Notes under the pieces: generated by a model | The model's database searches: none | What the model was told of the DNA's origin: nothing | What the model saw: the letters and a program-made list of their open reading frames with translations, nothing else | Translations under genes and position numbers: made by a program | DNA from: Apostichopus japonicus | Taxonomy: Eukaryota > Echinodermata > Holothuroidea > Aspidochirotida > Stichopodidae | Reading direction: 5' to 3' | Length of the DNA stretch: 64,000 nt | Assembly: GCF_037975245.1 (NCBI RefSeq) | Contig: NC_092576.1 | Coordinates: forward strand, 446,501 to 510,500 | Part shown: positions 25,141 to 35,844 of the stretch, in pieces | Layout: the number at the start of each line of letters is the position of its first letter | Position numbering within the stretch: the stretch's first letter is position 1

Positions 25141-27440
25141 GTGGTGTACCCGGTATTGGGCTTAACAAATGGCCTGTGCTGATAGTAAAGATACCATTCA
25201 ATGCACCACATATAGGCTAACATTCCTGAAAATGTGTCACTGTTTTCTTGTATTGTTCTCGCTATTTACTAATCGGAGCGCTCTACTAGACAAGCCCCCT
25301 GGATTTTTTTTGAATTATTCCTTGCACAATTTTTATTGTTGTTGATATGTTTTGTCACTTAGTTAACTTCTCTGTATTTATGTTGTGACTAAACAAATTA
25401 ACGAATAAATGAATGAATGTAAATGAGGTTATGGCTATGTATAGTTAATTCTTAGGTGTTTTGAGATGAAAATACATTTAACATAAGGCCCAGTACAAAG
25501 TTTATATTTCTAGTGAATGAGAAACAATACCTTACCTATATATATGCAGGGCCTTTTAAAGCAATTTTTAGTTTGGTGGGTAGGAGGGGGGGGGGTTCCC
25601 AAAAGGGATCTTCACGACATTTTCTATGTGGACTGCCACCTTCGGTTGGAGCGTAACGTATCAAAAATATTTTTGCCAAAAATATCAGCAAAGTTGCCGA
25701 AAATGGCACTTCCCAGGCCTCCAATAACCACATATAAAAGCACGCTCGGCCATCCTGGTGGTAGCCGTGGCTTGTCATTGCTGAGAGGAGGGGGTGGGGA
25801 ATGATTGTAAAGTCTGTGTTATCGGTATTTAGATCAGTTTTCATTTAAATATGATCGGTGATTCCCAGTCAAACAGACAAGAAACTTGGGCATTATTGTC
25901 GATTCTTTAATGTCAATGAAGCCACACATATGAAATTGTCATTCGATTACCTTACTTGTACATTTGGTATATCGTTAATATTCGTAAATATTTCAATCGT
26001 GAAGCCATTGAGAATATTATCCATGCCTTTATTACTTCATGACGATACTGGAAACGTTCCTCTCTAGGGTCTACCTTAAAATCAAATTGCTCGACTTCAA
26101 CGCTTTCAAAATACCGCTGCACGGATTGTTACATGTTCAAAATAGATTTTGTGCTTCTCTGATGTTGTGCGGCCCCCTAGTTAGTATGTTAAACAGTCCC
26201 TGTCTATATCGCAAAAACAGGATATCTTTCATCACAAACTAGAGACCAAACATGCTGTTCTCCCTCTAAGGCGTATTCCACTTGGTGGACATGTGATGGA
26301 GAAAACAAGTATCAGTTTCGTAAATGACCCTTTAAAACAATTGAATATTTTATCTGGTATATAGTTCTACATTCGCGTGCAATCCGAGTCTGAATCTGAG
26401 AGAAATATCAATATGTAAGTCAATATCGGTATATTAGTATTATTATCTATGTTAGAAATTTCAACACACTATACTGGACTTAACCATTCATCTAGCTCAT
26501 TTTTGTGTGGGGCCCTCTAAAATGTCTGGCGAGCATTCGCCATCACTGAAATGTCTGGCAATAGGCATTCGTAATACCTGGAAATATGTCAAACATTTTC
26601 CAGTTTGTTCCATCATTGTCACCGTAACTCTTGAACTAATCTGGCTCATATATATTATTATTTTTTCTTGGGGGGGGGGGGGTGGAGCCATGTGGGTTGT
26701 CTGGACATAACTGAAATTGACTCGCAGTGGTCAGTCATGATACCTGAGACTAGAAAGAACATTTTCAGTAGGCTTTTTTTCAGGTGAACTCACGGGCTGA
26801 TTTAACCCAACTTTTGAGGCCCATCCTTGTGACCCTCCTGACCTCACCCACCAGAATGTGCCCGACAAACTTCATTCCAAATATGGGCATGCATAAGGAA
26901 CATTGCTATAAACATGAAAATTGGTTAACTTTCCAGCCAGGCTGACCCCTCTGTGCTCCCTCCCGTTTTATAAAGTGGTCTCAAATTGCCTCTATTGACA
27001 TCATGTTTATACCACATGTACTTACATGCTTTCATTCATGCTATTGAAAATCCAAGCCACAAAGAACAAATTTTGTTTGATAACAATTCATAAGATGTTT
27101 AATTTATGCTTTTCGGCACGTTTCCTGAGGCAGAACACTCGGGCGGATTGATAAAAACTCTATATGGAGTATGCCACCTTTAACATGTCAACAGAAACGA
27201 AGCTCTTGCTCAAACAGTAACATCGAAGGCATCGAAATGTAACCAGTGCTAAAAACATTTGATTTGCTTCTTTAAAGTAGTCATGAAACGAACATTTCAA
27301 CGTCCAATCTTTGAAGATCCATCTCAGAAATGTTCTCTAGAACATATGCTAACCATTCCGCCAATAAAAAACTTGATTTTTTAGTCGAAAATTGATAATT
27401 AATTTACCTTCTTCGGGGCTTGAAAAGTTCATTCGAACAA
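25141..27440. other. mostly unrecognised; degraded hAT fragment at about 25549-25730
   Basis: The fragment has cagggccttttaaagc, a G-run, and cttcggttggagcgtaacgt with aaatggcacttcccaggcct, which match the ggttggcgcgcagcgtacaa and aaatggcacttc blocks of the hAT family. Nothing coding is recognised in the rest. Confidence 0.4.
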
Positions 27441-27457
27441 AAATGTTCCTAATCTCA

Positions 27458-27475
27458 TGACGTCATTTGACGTCA
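27458..27475. promoter_or_regulatory. tandem CRE palindromes upstream of P2X7-like copy 3
   Basis: Two perfect TGACGTCA sites (27458-27465 and 27468-27475), one helical turn apart. The nearer lies 131 bp before the ATG at 27606. Confidence 0.55.
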
Positions 27476-27605
27476 TGTTAGGAACTCCATTTGTTTTCCC
27501 TTTTTCATCCGAACATATATACACGTACGTTCACATTTGACAAGTGTACATACTACACACACAAAAATCGATAACAAGTCAAATCAAATCTAAATTTCCC
27601 GTGGA

Positions 27606-27895
27606 ATGGCAGATTTAGAACCAAATGCGGCAACCGAAGTTCAAAGTGATTTCGTTCTTCACCAGGCAGTGAAATTGGGCTAGAATTAGAGTTTCCTTTC
27701 TAATATTCGAAGCAGAGAGTGAATGTCATGATCATGCCAATATTGAGCCGAACGTTGAGGGTGGACCTGAGGTGTTACTGTTAGGATATAGAACCGTATC
27801 AGTTCGAGCCTGTCAAATGAGCCGAAATTGAAGCTCCACAACATATCGAAGAAGAAAACCGTTCGGAACGATTGCAAGGAACAAACAACGTGGAT
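27606..27895 (+). pseudogene. P2X7 intracellular-domain-like first exon, copy 3 (decayed)
   Basis: The ATG at 27606 opens MADLEPNAATEVQSDFVLHQ and stops soon after. Downstream, in another frame, is IEPYQFEPV followed by an in-frame TGA and then AEIEAPQHIEEENRSERLQ, an acidic linker. The PYxFEP motif plus acidic context matches the first exons of copies 1 and 2. No cysteine-rich second exon was found before the hAT element at 28260. With several breaks and no second exon, it is most likely a pseudogene fragment that kept its promoter CRE sites. Confidence 0.6.
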
Positions 27896-28259
27896 AGAAG
27901 TTTGTAACGTTTTTTTTTTTTTAAATCCAACCCATTCTGTGCAAGTGTCGTTGGAATTTGCGGAACTGGCTAAACCGTTTTGTGCATTGTGTTACGGTGT
28001 ATAGGCAAAGTATTGTACTATCCCGGTGCTGCTTTAAGAGTACATCATAAATGTACCAAATACTGAAAGTTTGACTCGGGGATGTAAACTGCATTGTGCA
28101 ACCATGTTAGGTAGACATATGTGTCTTTTTATACTCATTATTAGGCTATTATTTAGGCCTGGGTTTTTCAAATCAATTGTATGAAACTGTAAAGAATGCT
28201 TCATGAAACATGGAAGGTATAAATTCACAACAAATGTAACCAGAACTGTACATTGTATC

Positions 28260-29141
28260 CAGGGGCGCACTGGGCGCCTTAAAACCGGCCCGGGCATTTT
28301 TCACCTAGACCGGCCCATTATTCATTAATATGTTACCTACTAGTGATCGCCGTCATGGGGGAGGGGTCTAAAAATTGAGATTTTTTGGGAAGTTAAGGAA
28401 TGCCTAGATGCAAAATGGTGCTATATTTTTCAATTTTGTAGGTTACAATAATCCTTTACAAAAGACCCAAAAATAATATCTAGAAGCAACACTTGAATAA
28501 ACTGAGGAAAGTTAAAAACGTAAACAAAACTAGGCAAAAATATGTTTCAGACTGGATTTTATTTAGTTTTTCAAGCAGTTTGTGAAAACTTGCTGGAAAA
28601 TTTAAAAAAACCTAAATAAAATCCACTAAAATATAAATTTTCAATAACACGAGTCCATGTCATGTCTACGAGAGAAGGAGCCTACGCAGTTCGCTGCTTC
28701 TGGCAGCCAATCCATCAATGATATTTTTAGTGTCAAGTTTGGCCAAGATCCTTTTTTCCACCTGAACGCCTCAAGATGTTCTTGTGTCATTGTACTTCTT
28801 CAAACGGTTTTTGAGTCTCTTCAATGCAGAGAAAGAATGTTCACATGCCACTTGTGACACGGGTAGCGTTACCAGCAGCTTGTAAGCATGCTCAATGCTC
28901 TTGCAAGCATCGGTGAAAAGGTTCAACTTGATGTGGCACCTTGTAGCAGCAGAGACCGTGGACAGTCTTTACATGACTGATTCTCACACTTAAAATATAT
29001 AACTCTACACAGCCCGTCTGTTTTCTATTAACTACTGTGAAAATGCGCTGTAAGTTTTACCAGGCTCCCCAGCCCACCGGCCCATCGAGCCACCGGCCCA
29101 CCGGGCATTGCCCAAATGCCCGTGTGGCCAGTCCGCCACTG
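28260..29141 (-). mobile_element. hAT element with antisense transposase remnant and exact 8-bp duplication
   Basis: The termini CAGGGGCGCACTGGGC and (reverse complement) CAGTGGCGGACTGGCC are flanked by attgtatc at 28252-28259 and 29142-29149. On the minus strand at about 28660-28935 a broken frame reads YKLLVTLPVSQVACEHSFSA then LKRLKNRLKKYN, the C-terminal dimerisation region of hAT transposases. Stops interrupt it after about 15 further residues. The interior at 28340-28440 (tgatcgccgtc, aaaatggtgc) also occurs at 30.35 kb. Confidence 0.88.
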
Positions 29142-29202
29142 ATTGTATCCATGTTTTTTGTTATTGCGGACATCATAGGCTCACATTAATACATTTGAAC
29201 TT

Positions 29203-29229
29203 TAAAAAAAAAAAAAAAAAAAAAAAAAA
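29203..29229. repeat. poly(A) run
   Basis: 27 consecutive A residues. It could be a retroposon tail, but no associated body is recognised. Confidence 0.8.
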
Positions 29230-29587
29230 CAGGCAGTACATATAAATAGCCTACCGTAAACTGGTTCAATGGTGCTGGGGATTCCTAGCAAGACACGTCA
29301 GGGTTGTGCTATCATAATGTACAATCCAAAGGATCAGAAGTGAGCTTCCAGTTTCCCAGTACACTGGATTCAAGTTGCCAGGAGAAAACTCAGTTGCATA
29401 GGAAGCCTTGGTTCAGAAATCCCTCCAGAAACATCTTTTCTATTGCACGATTGTGTTGATTATCAATCCGTCAGGGTTCCCTCAGTGTTGATATACTGAA
29501 ATTCAAGACTTTTAATTAAGGATAACATGGTCATTTTCCAGACACAACATCAACAATGAAAAGAAAAGGGCATAAAACGGAGTGATA

Positions 29588-29912
29588 CTCAGTCCTGTGC
29601 ACATAGGCTAAGAGGGTGTCTGTCTCTAGCTCCACCAACGAATGCCATGGATTGCCTGGAATATACATATTTATCGGGGGAATATATTCAGTGACGGGTA
29701 GAGTAAAGTTGTTGAGAACTTCTATAAGGACTTAGAGACAACATAACTTTGAAGATTTAGTGTGTAAGTTAATGGAACAATTGTATAATAATAAAAGTAA
29801 TAATAGTTTTACAACGCTTAAGCGACCACAAACGTAAGAAGAACCCACAAGGGCTTATGGATTACATTTAACACGTCGAGTGGCTTCCAATTCCACAGTT
29901 AAACTCAAATTT
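29588..29912. repeat. dispersed repeat, right arm of a distant inverted pair
   Basis: Inverted partner of 24785-25140 (agggtgtctgtctctagctc, attgcctgga, gttgagaacttctata, ctttgaagatttagtgtgta). Confidence 0.65.
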
Positions 29913-30329
29913 GGAATCTTTTTCAATGTTTTTTCATTTCAGATGGTAAAACCGTAGATTGCTCTTGGATGAAAAACCCACCTTACTATGACCCAGCAGT
30001 GCGATTTTTCCCCAAATAGGTTTGCAATTACGGAGTTTTCAGCCAATCGGATTGCTGGTGACGTCAGCATCGATAATGACCATCGCTGGATGTTAGAAGA
30101 CATACATACACAGAAACAGAAGAATGATAAGGTTCATAGGTCATAAAATGTCAACACATGAATGAGTTCATTGACGTCACTGAAACATGGTGCCTAAGCT
30201 AAACATTTTTGTTGTTTATTGACTTGTTACTCTTAGTAAGGGCTACCAGACAATACTTTAATTCTAGTTACGGGGTTCCCTTCCAAACGCACTAACTTTA
30301 CTTTGATGCTTTGATTGATGGGCAACCTT

Positions 30330-30500
30330 CAGTGGTGGAGGCCCCCCCCCCTCCAGTGATCGCCGTCCTGGGGGAGGTGTGTAAGGGGAGGGGTATTGGA
30401 TTTTTTCCAATAATTAAGGGTTCTTGGATGCGAAATGGTGCAGTATTTTGTGATTTCTGAAGTAAATTTTGTGATTTCTGAAGAATTTTCATTATAGGCC
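30330..30500. mobile_element. hAT-derived fragment
   Basis: Starts CAGTGGTGGAGGCC and contains tgatcgccgtcctgggggag and tggatgcgaaatggtgcagt, matching the interior of the element at 28260. The matching right terminus is not obvious; the terminus at 31418 belongs to another hAT type. Confidence 0.55.
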
Positions 30501-31339
30501 TGTTTGCCTGCAAAATTCTCAGTACAAGTAAAAAGGTTGCTACAACCTCTCTCACTCTCAGTACGAACGAGCAATCATGATCAATCATATAAACATGGAT
30601 ATAATACTTACAGTACGTATATTTACAGACCAGGCAGTTTTCGAGACTTGACCCTTGCAAAATCTTGGATTATAAGGGGATGTGGAGCATTTTCTTTCAT
30701 AATCCGACGTCAAAAATGACTAAAGTTATCTAGAAATTGGGTTCTGGAGAAAGGGGGTGTTGTCCCATTTTCAAGAATTTGATCGGCCTGCATATGCTAA
30801 TTATCCCGGAAAACCGAAAAAACTCACACCCCGGGCCTAAACTTGCTTTTAGCTGGACTAGACTAACATGATTCATGACGAACATGTTAATGCCAATTGC
30901 CAACTGCCCAGACGCGCACGGGCCTGTGTATGTGTGTGTAGAGGGGGTGAGAAGACAGTTGTTTCATCATTGCACATGAAAAGAATCAATTAGCAATACC
31001 TGTCTGAAACCTAGCGGGAGGTGATGACAGGCGCACTGTCAGGGTGTACTGAAATGTTTCAACCAAAACCATTAACCTAGTTCTAAAGAAAATAGTCGTT
31101 GAGATTGATGACTTTGGATATTAGGTCAATCATGTTTGTCTGCCGACGTGTGATTTGCAATAACGGGAAAACAACCACTTAGCTGTTTCTACCATTCACA
31201 AAGAGATACAATTAAAATTGAATATGACTTCAAGCGTATGCATGGCGTAAGCCGCGCGCAATATTTTTGATTGATAACATTTGTCAGCCTACATTTAATT
31301 TTTTTCTTCAAATTTCCCCTTATATATATATATATTTTT

Positions 31340-31418
31340 TCATGAAGTATGTGGAGGCCCCTTGTTGTGGAGGCCCGTGGGCAGCTGCCCACGTTGCCCA
31401 TTGGTAAATCCGGCCCTG
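31340..31418. mobile_element. orphan hAT terminus
   Basis: The reverse complement begins CAGGGCCGGATTTACCAATG then GGCAACGTGGGCAGC, a hAT-type end common in animals. The left end and target duplication were not found. Confidence 0.5.
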
Positions 31419-31861
31419 GTTCACGTTAACCAAGATTCGTGAGCCGTTCTATTGTAATATGATTTCGTTCCGTGGAATGGGTACACTAAAATCAACTTCA
31501 CAACGTGAGTTTACGAGTCTTGAATGAATAAACGCAGCAACAAAACATGACAGTAGCAATAATTTGAATTGGTACAATACGTGAGTCAATTGTGCGCCTC
31601 TAGTTAGTCTGGACGTTCCTGTCTAACATTTGGAAAATGGTACGCGAATAATGACGGCTTAATTTACACAACCATTCTGTTGAATTATGTGTATCTCCAT
31701 TGGGGTAAATCATATATAAAGGAAACCATTGAATAAACACCGTACACGTAGGACTAAACATTTTGGTAACTGCAAAGTGAAGGTTTCAATGATGACGTCA
31801 CTTTTTCGACCAATCATGAGCGACTATTTACACATAATTGCAAACCTGTTTGGAGGAAAAA

Positions 31862-31960
31862 TTCGCGATCCGGTAGACTATCGAACCCGGAACCTCCCGG
31901 ATTGCGTAGCCTCATTGCTTCAAATTCAACCGCCTTTATCCACTCGGCAACAGCACCGGA
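31862..31960 (-). repeat. tRNA-like sequence (class II Ser/Leu-type), probably SINE-derived
   Basis: On the minus strand an A box (GTTGCCGAGTGGATAAAGGC) and a B box (GGTTCGATAGTC, 31887-31876) have class II spacing. The acceptor stem does not pair well, so a working tRNA gene is unlikely. Confidence 0.5.
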
Positions 31961-32007
31961 ACAACTTATATGGAATAAATTCTAACTACATTAAGGTTCA
32001 TAATAGC

Positions 32008-33396
32008 CAGTGGCGTAGCCAGGATTTTTTCGGTGGGGGGGCGCTGGGGGGGGGGCTTGGCCATTTCCTGGGAGGGCGTCTTGTTACTATCTAGGCGGAG
32101 CGCCACCATGAGTTGGCGCGCAGCGTACAACAATTTTTTAGCTAAAAAGGCCTCCTAGATCGTTGGAAATGACACTTCCCAGGCCTTGTAAGCTGCTGTA
32201 AAGTTTTCTCAACATCCTTTATTTTGAGATCCCATGTCTTGATATGGTCATCAAATAGTTTAGTGAAATAGAAAGAAAAACAGTCTGGTAAATACCATGA
32301 CATATCTTTTGTGAGTTTGACACCGGCATTGACTTTTTTCGAAAAATCTGCAAATTGCGTGTGGAAAATAAGGAAAGATTGACTGGGCTTTGAGGCAAGT
32401 ATACCGTAACATACTGAAATGACCGAACTATATGTAAAACTGACATCAAAGATTGCGTCTGAAATATTATTAGGGTGATAGACTGATTGGCCGTTATAGT
32501 TCTCAACGATAGTATTGTCTTGCAAATTTATTTTTTTGTGAAAACCCGATTGAAAATGTAACAGAGTATCGAGGCAATGACGCGAGCAATGATGTGAGAA
32601 ACCTGTATGATGTCAGCATTTTTTTTTACCTTTTAACATCTTCTATGGCATTCCAGTACCTGGAAACTACCTTTCTATAAGGGTATAGTATAGCTCACTA
32701 GCTTGTTTGATCAGTTAATGTGCACTGGTTACGTGATCCTGGTTGGCTGTTTGTATTAGTATTTATTCAGGCGCGTATAAAGAGGGATTTTCGAAAGGAG
32801 GGGCGAACCTGTAGGCAAATTATCAGAGCCGTAGATTCGGCATTGGAAACTATCTAAGCGTAGCGCCACCATGAGTTGGCGCGAAGCGCATCAGAAAAAT
32901 TTGGCCGAAAATGTCTCCCAGATCGCTGGAAATGGCATTTCCCAGGCATTGCAAGTTTCATCTAAGCATTTTCTATTTTGAAAATACTAGCGATATCATA
33001 AAAACGGACACAAAAATATTCTCAAAGGGGGGGGGGGGAGAGGTCTCCCCCTTCGCCCCTCGACTACGCGCCTGTATTTATTAGAGCAGGAATAATATAA
33101 TTTTACGGTCGTTAACATGCGTTTTCAGTACAGTACGACTACTGTAGATGTCTTCTCGGCCTATGCGCTATGTCACGTCAGGTTTTTCAGCAACTATAGC
33201 CTACTGCCGGTCCGCGGTCGAAGGGTCGTTCATGGTTGGTCATCATGGAGATTCGAGACCACTCAGACCAATGATATATTTTTCGCACATTTTTTTTTCG
33301 ACACCCAAAATCCCAGTGGGGGCGACTGGGGGCGACAAGCTTTCATGGGGGGCTATCGCCCCCCACGCCCCCCCCCCCCCCGTAGCTACGCCACTG
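32008..33396. mobile_element. hAT element with exact 8-bp target duplication
   Basis: The termini CAGTGGCGTAGCCAGG and (reverse complement) CAGTGGCGTAGCTACG are flanked by ataatagc at 32000-32007 and 33397-33404. The subterminal blocks (ggcggagcgccaccat, gcgcgcagcgtacaa) place it in the same broad family as A-C. An internal 127-codon open frame (32525-32142, minus) has no recognised domain. Another hAT element is nested at 32768. Confidence 0.92.
32768..33074. mobile_element. 307-bp hAT MITE nested in the 32008-33396 element
   Basis: CAGGCGCGTATAAAG to (reverse complement) CAGGCGCGTAGTCGAG, flanked by tatttatt at 32760-32767 and 33075-33082. This is the free-standing form of the small MITE whose remnants lie within A, B and C. 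Confidence 0.92.
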
Positions 33397-33404
33397 ATAA
33401 TAGC

Positions 33405-34020
33405 AATGAATGGTCTGTAAGGTTAAGTGCATAATGCGTAACTTAACGTATTATATGTGTATAAAGAGGGAAATTTAAGGATAGACATAGTTGTATAGGA
33501 TATTGAGGGGGAGTTAAGTTAATATCGTACCATTGTTCCGGGCGTTTTACCGATAACCGCAGTAGGATCTCAAAGGTGATCATCCTCTGACACAAAAAGA
33601 ACAATGTAGGTAAGAGAACTCGACAATTCGGATCGGTAAGTTTGAGACAATGGTTATATTCATCTGTACTGTTATTTCAAGTTACCCACAACCAGTTATA
33701 AAATACAGATAACAGCATACATCTTCAGAAATCATAACATTTTCAATACACCTTACTATTATTAAATAACCATTTTTGCTCTTATTGTTATCATTTGTAA
33801 AAAAGGAATCAATAATGTTATAAAACCAATAACTTTTTTTGTATAATTTGACATAAAACAATTTAACCACATTTGTTGGATGAAAGCTTGCTTGGTTTTG
33901 AACAAGGATGACAAGTTTTGAACTTGAAGCACCGTTATTTAATTAAGATTGCTAATTCTATAAGGCTGTTCAACAAGTTTACAGTGTATATTATAGATAA
34001 TGACGCAGCCCTAGTATATC
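33405..34020. other. no recognised feature
   Basis: AT-rich, with no supported gene or repeat. Confidence 0.45.
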
Positions 34021-34024
34021 CAAG

Positions 34025-34080
34025 AGATTTTTTAATTTTTTAAAGAGTCACCAAAGAAAGAGCCTGGGCACACACCACCA
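34025..34080 (-). mobile_element. tail of a U2-headed SINE
   Basis: ttttttaaagagtcaccaaa and gaaagagcctgggcaca match the tails at 3742 and 35226. The body towards the array is not recognisable. Confidence 0.5.
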
Positions 34081-34208
34081 TAGAAATAAAACAATTACAA
34101 AATTACAAATTACTGAGTAAACATGACGGTCTTACGGTAAGAGAGGTATCGCCGCCACAAGTCCGCTTGAAAGAGAATAAATACAACTCGTAATTTTGGA
34201 TAAAAGGT

Positions 34209-35226
34209 GATGAACGATCGTATGTGTACTATATGTATCTAAACAATATACATCACCTTAGCAAAAGGGCCAAGACGACTATCCAAGAGATAAACGATCG
34301 TCTGTGTACTATATGCATTCTAATCAATACACATCAGCTGAGCAAAAAGGCCGAGACGACTATCTAAGAGACGACTATCTAAGAGATAAACGATCGTCTG
34401 TGTACTATATGCATTCTAATCAATACACATCAGCTGAGCAAAAAGGCCGAGACGACTATCTAAGAGACGACTATCTAAGAGGTGAACGATCGTCTGTGTA
34501 CTAAATGTATCTAATCAATAAACATCAGCTGAGCAAAAAGGCCAAGACGACTATCCAAGAGATGAACGATCGTCTGTGTACTATATGCATCAAATCAATG
34601 TACATCACCATAGCAAAAAGGCCAAGACGACTATCCAAGAGATGAACAATCGTCTGTGTACTATATGTATCAAATCAATGTACATCACCTTAGCAAAAAG
34701 GCCAAGACGACTATCCACGAGATGAACGATCGTCTGTGTACTATATGTATCAAATCAATATACATCACCATAGCAAAAAGGCCAAGACGACTATCCAAGA
34801 GATGAACAATCGTATGTGTACTATATGTATCAAATCAATATACATCACCTTAGCAAAAAGGCCGAGACGACTATCCACGAGATGAACGATCGTCTGTGTA
34901 CTATATGTATCAAATCAATAAACATCACCTTAGCAAAAAGGCCAAGACGACTATCCACGCGATGAACGATCGTCTGTGTACTATATGTATCAAATCAATA
35001 TACATCACCATAGCAAAAAGGCCAAGACGACTATCCAAGAGATGAACAATCGTCTGTGTACTATATGTATCAAATCAATATACATCACCTTAGCAAAAAG
35101 GCCGAGACGACTATCCACGAGATGAACAATCGTATGTGTACTATATGTATCACATCAATATACATCACCTTAGCAAAAAGGCCAAGACGACTATCCACGA
35201 GATGAACGATCGTCTGTGTACTATAC
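34209..35226 (-). repeat. 80-bp tandem array of U2-snRNA-head-like units
   Basis: Unit starts (gatgaacgatcg-type) lie at 34209, 34289, 34385, 34481 and then every 80 bp to 35201, giving 12 full units and a partial. The second and third units are 96 bp through a 16-bp internal duplication (gacgactatctaagag). On the minus strand each unit has CGTCTCGGCC then TTTTTGCTAAGGTGATGTAT, which resembles the 5' end of U2 snRNA. Units from 34561 on tend to alternate between two types (ccatag/ccaaga and ccttag/ccacga), giving a partial 160-bp higher-order repeat. Confidence 0.85.
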
Positions 35227-35411
35227 TTTTTTTAAGGAAAAGTCGCCCAGGAAAGGACCTGGGCACGAAAACCAAACTACCGAACGACTTAAACGCTTCG
35301 AACCCAAGTCCCCTTGCATCGGGACTGTGACTGTGTGATCATCGTCAGGGTGCATCACCATTCTCCTCGGAAGGGAACATATACTACACATTATCTTAGC
35401 CAAAAGGCCTA
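35226..35411 (-). mobile_element. U2-headed SINE, second copy, inside the array
   Basis: On the minus strand it starts GGCCTTTTGGCTAAGATAAT then GTGTAGTATATGTTC, 32 of 35 positions identical to U2 snRNA after its first few bases. CCGAGGAGAATGG (similar to a later U2 segment) follows, then a body with CACCCTGACGATGATCACAC, AAGGGGACTTGGGTTCGAAG, and the self-complementary tail GCCCAGGTCCTTTCCTGGGC. It ends CTTAAAAAAAGT. Array sequence resumes on its far side (about 35412-35490), so it appears inserted in the array. Confidence 0.78.
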
Positions 35412-35484
35412 TAGTGTGCTAAATGTACTATCTAATATATACACATCACCTGAGCGTAAAGGTCGAGACGACTATCCAAGAGAT

Positions 35485-35640
35485 ACTATCAGATAAATGT
35501 CGCCCCAAAATAGATTCATCAGATACAATCGCAGTCTGAGTCCCCTTACATTGAGACAGTGAACTTGTGCTCATAATGATATTATGTCAAATGGTGTACC
35601 ACGGATTCACTGCACATGATCATAGCCGGAAGGTCGACGA
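35485..35640 (-). mobile_element. decayed U2-headed SINE copy
   Basis: On the minus strand GACCTTCCGGCTATGATCAT then GTGCAGTGAATC, followed by ATGTAAGGGGACTCAG and GGGGCGACATTTATC, which align to head, body and tail of the other copies. Confidence 0.55.
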
Positions 35641-35773
35641 GACTTTTTAGTTAAGACTCACTACAGATGTATGGATCGATCCTGCGTACCACCCACAGGT
35701 ATTACTTGTCAACTTGTCACGTAGTGTGCAATGCACACACTTTCCACATGTGGAACAGGTTGATCCAAATTAG

Positions 35774-35778
<5 letters not shown>

Positions 35779-35841
<63 letters not shown>
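35779..35841. repeat. (TA)n microsatellite
   Basis: Abuts copy 2 of repeat R, as at 9.75 kb. Confidence 0.95.

Positions 35842-35844
<3 letters not shown>

Noticed and set aside
28657-28857. Plus-strand 66-codon frame at 28.7 kb
   Set aside because: It is the shadow of the minus-strand hAT transposase remnant.
34209-35226. A CRISPR array
   Set aside because: The 80-bp units are near-identical throughout with no unique spacers, and the genome is eukaryotic.
35226-35411. A functional U2 snRNA gene
   Set aside because: Only about the first 35-50 nt resemble U2; branch-site region, Sm site and 3' stem-loops are absent.
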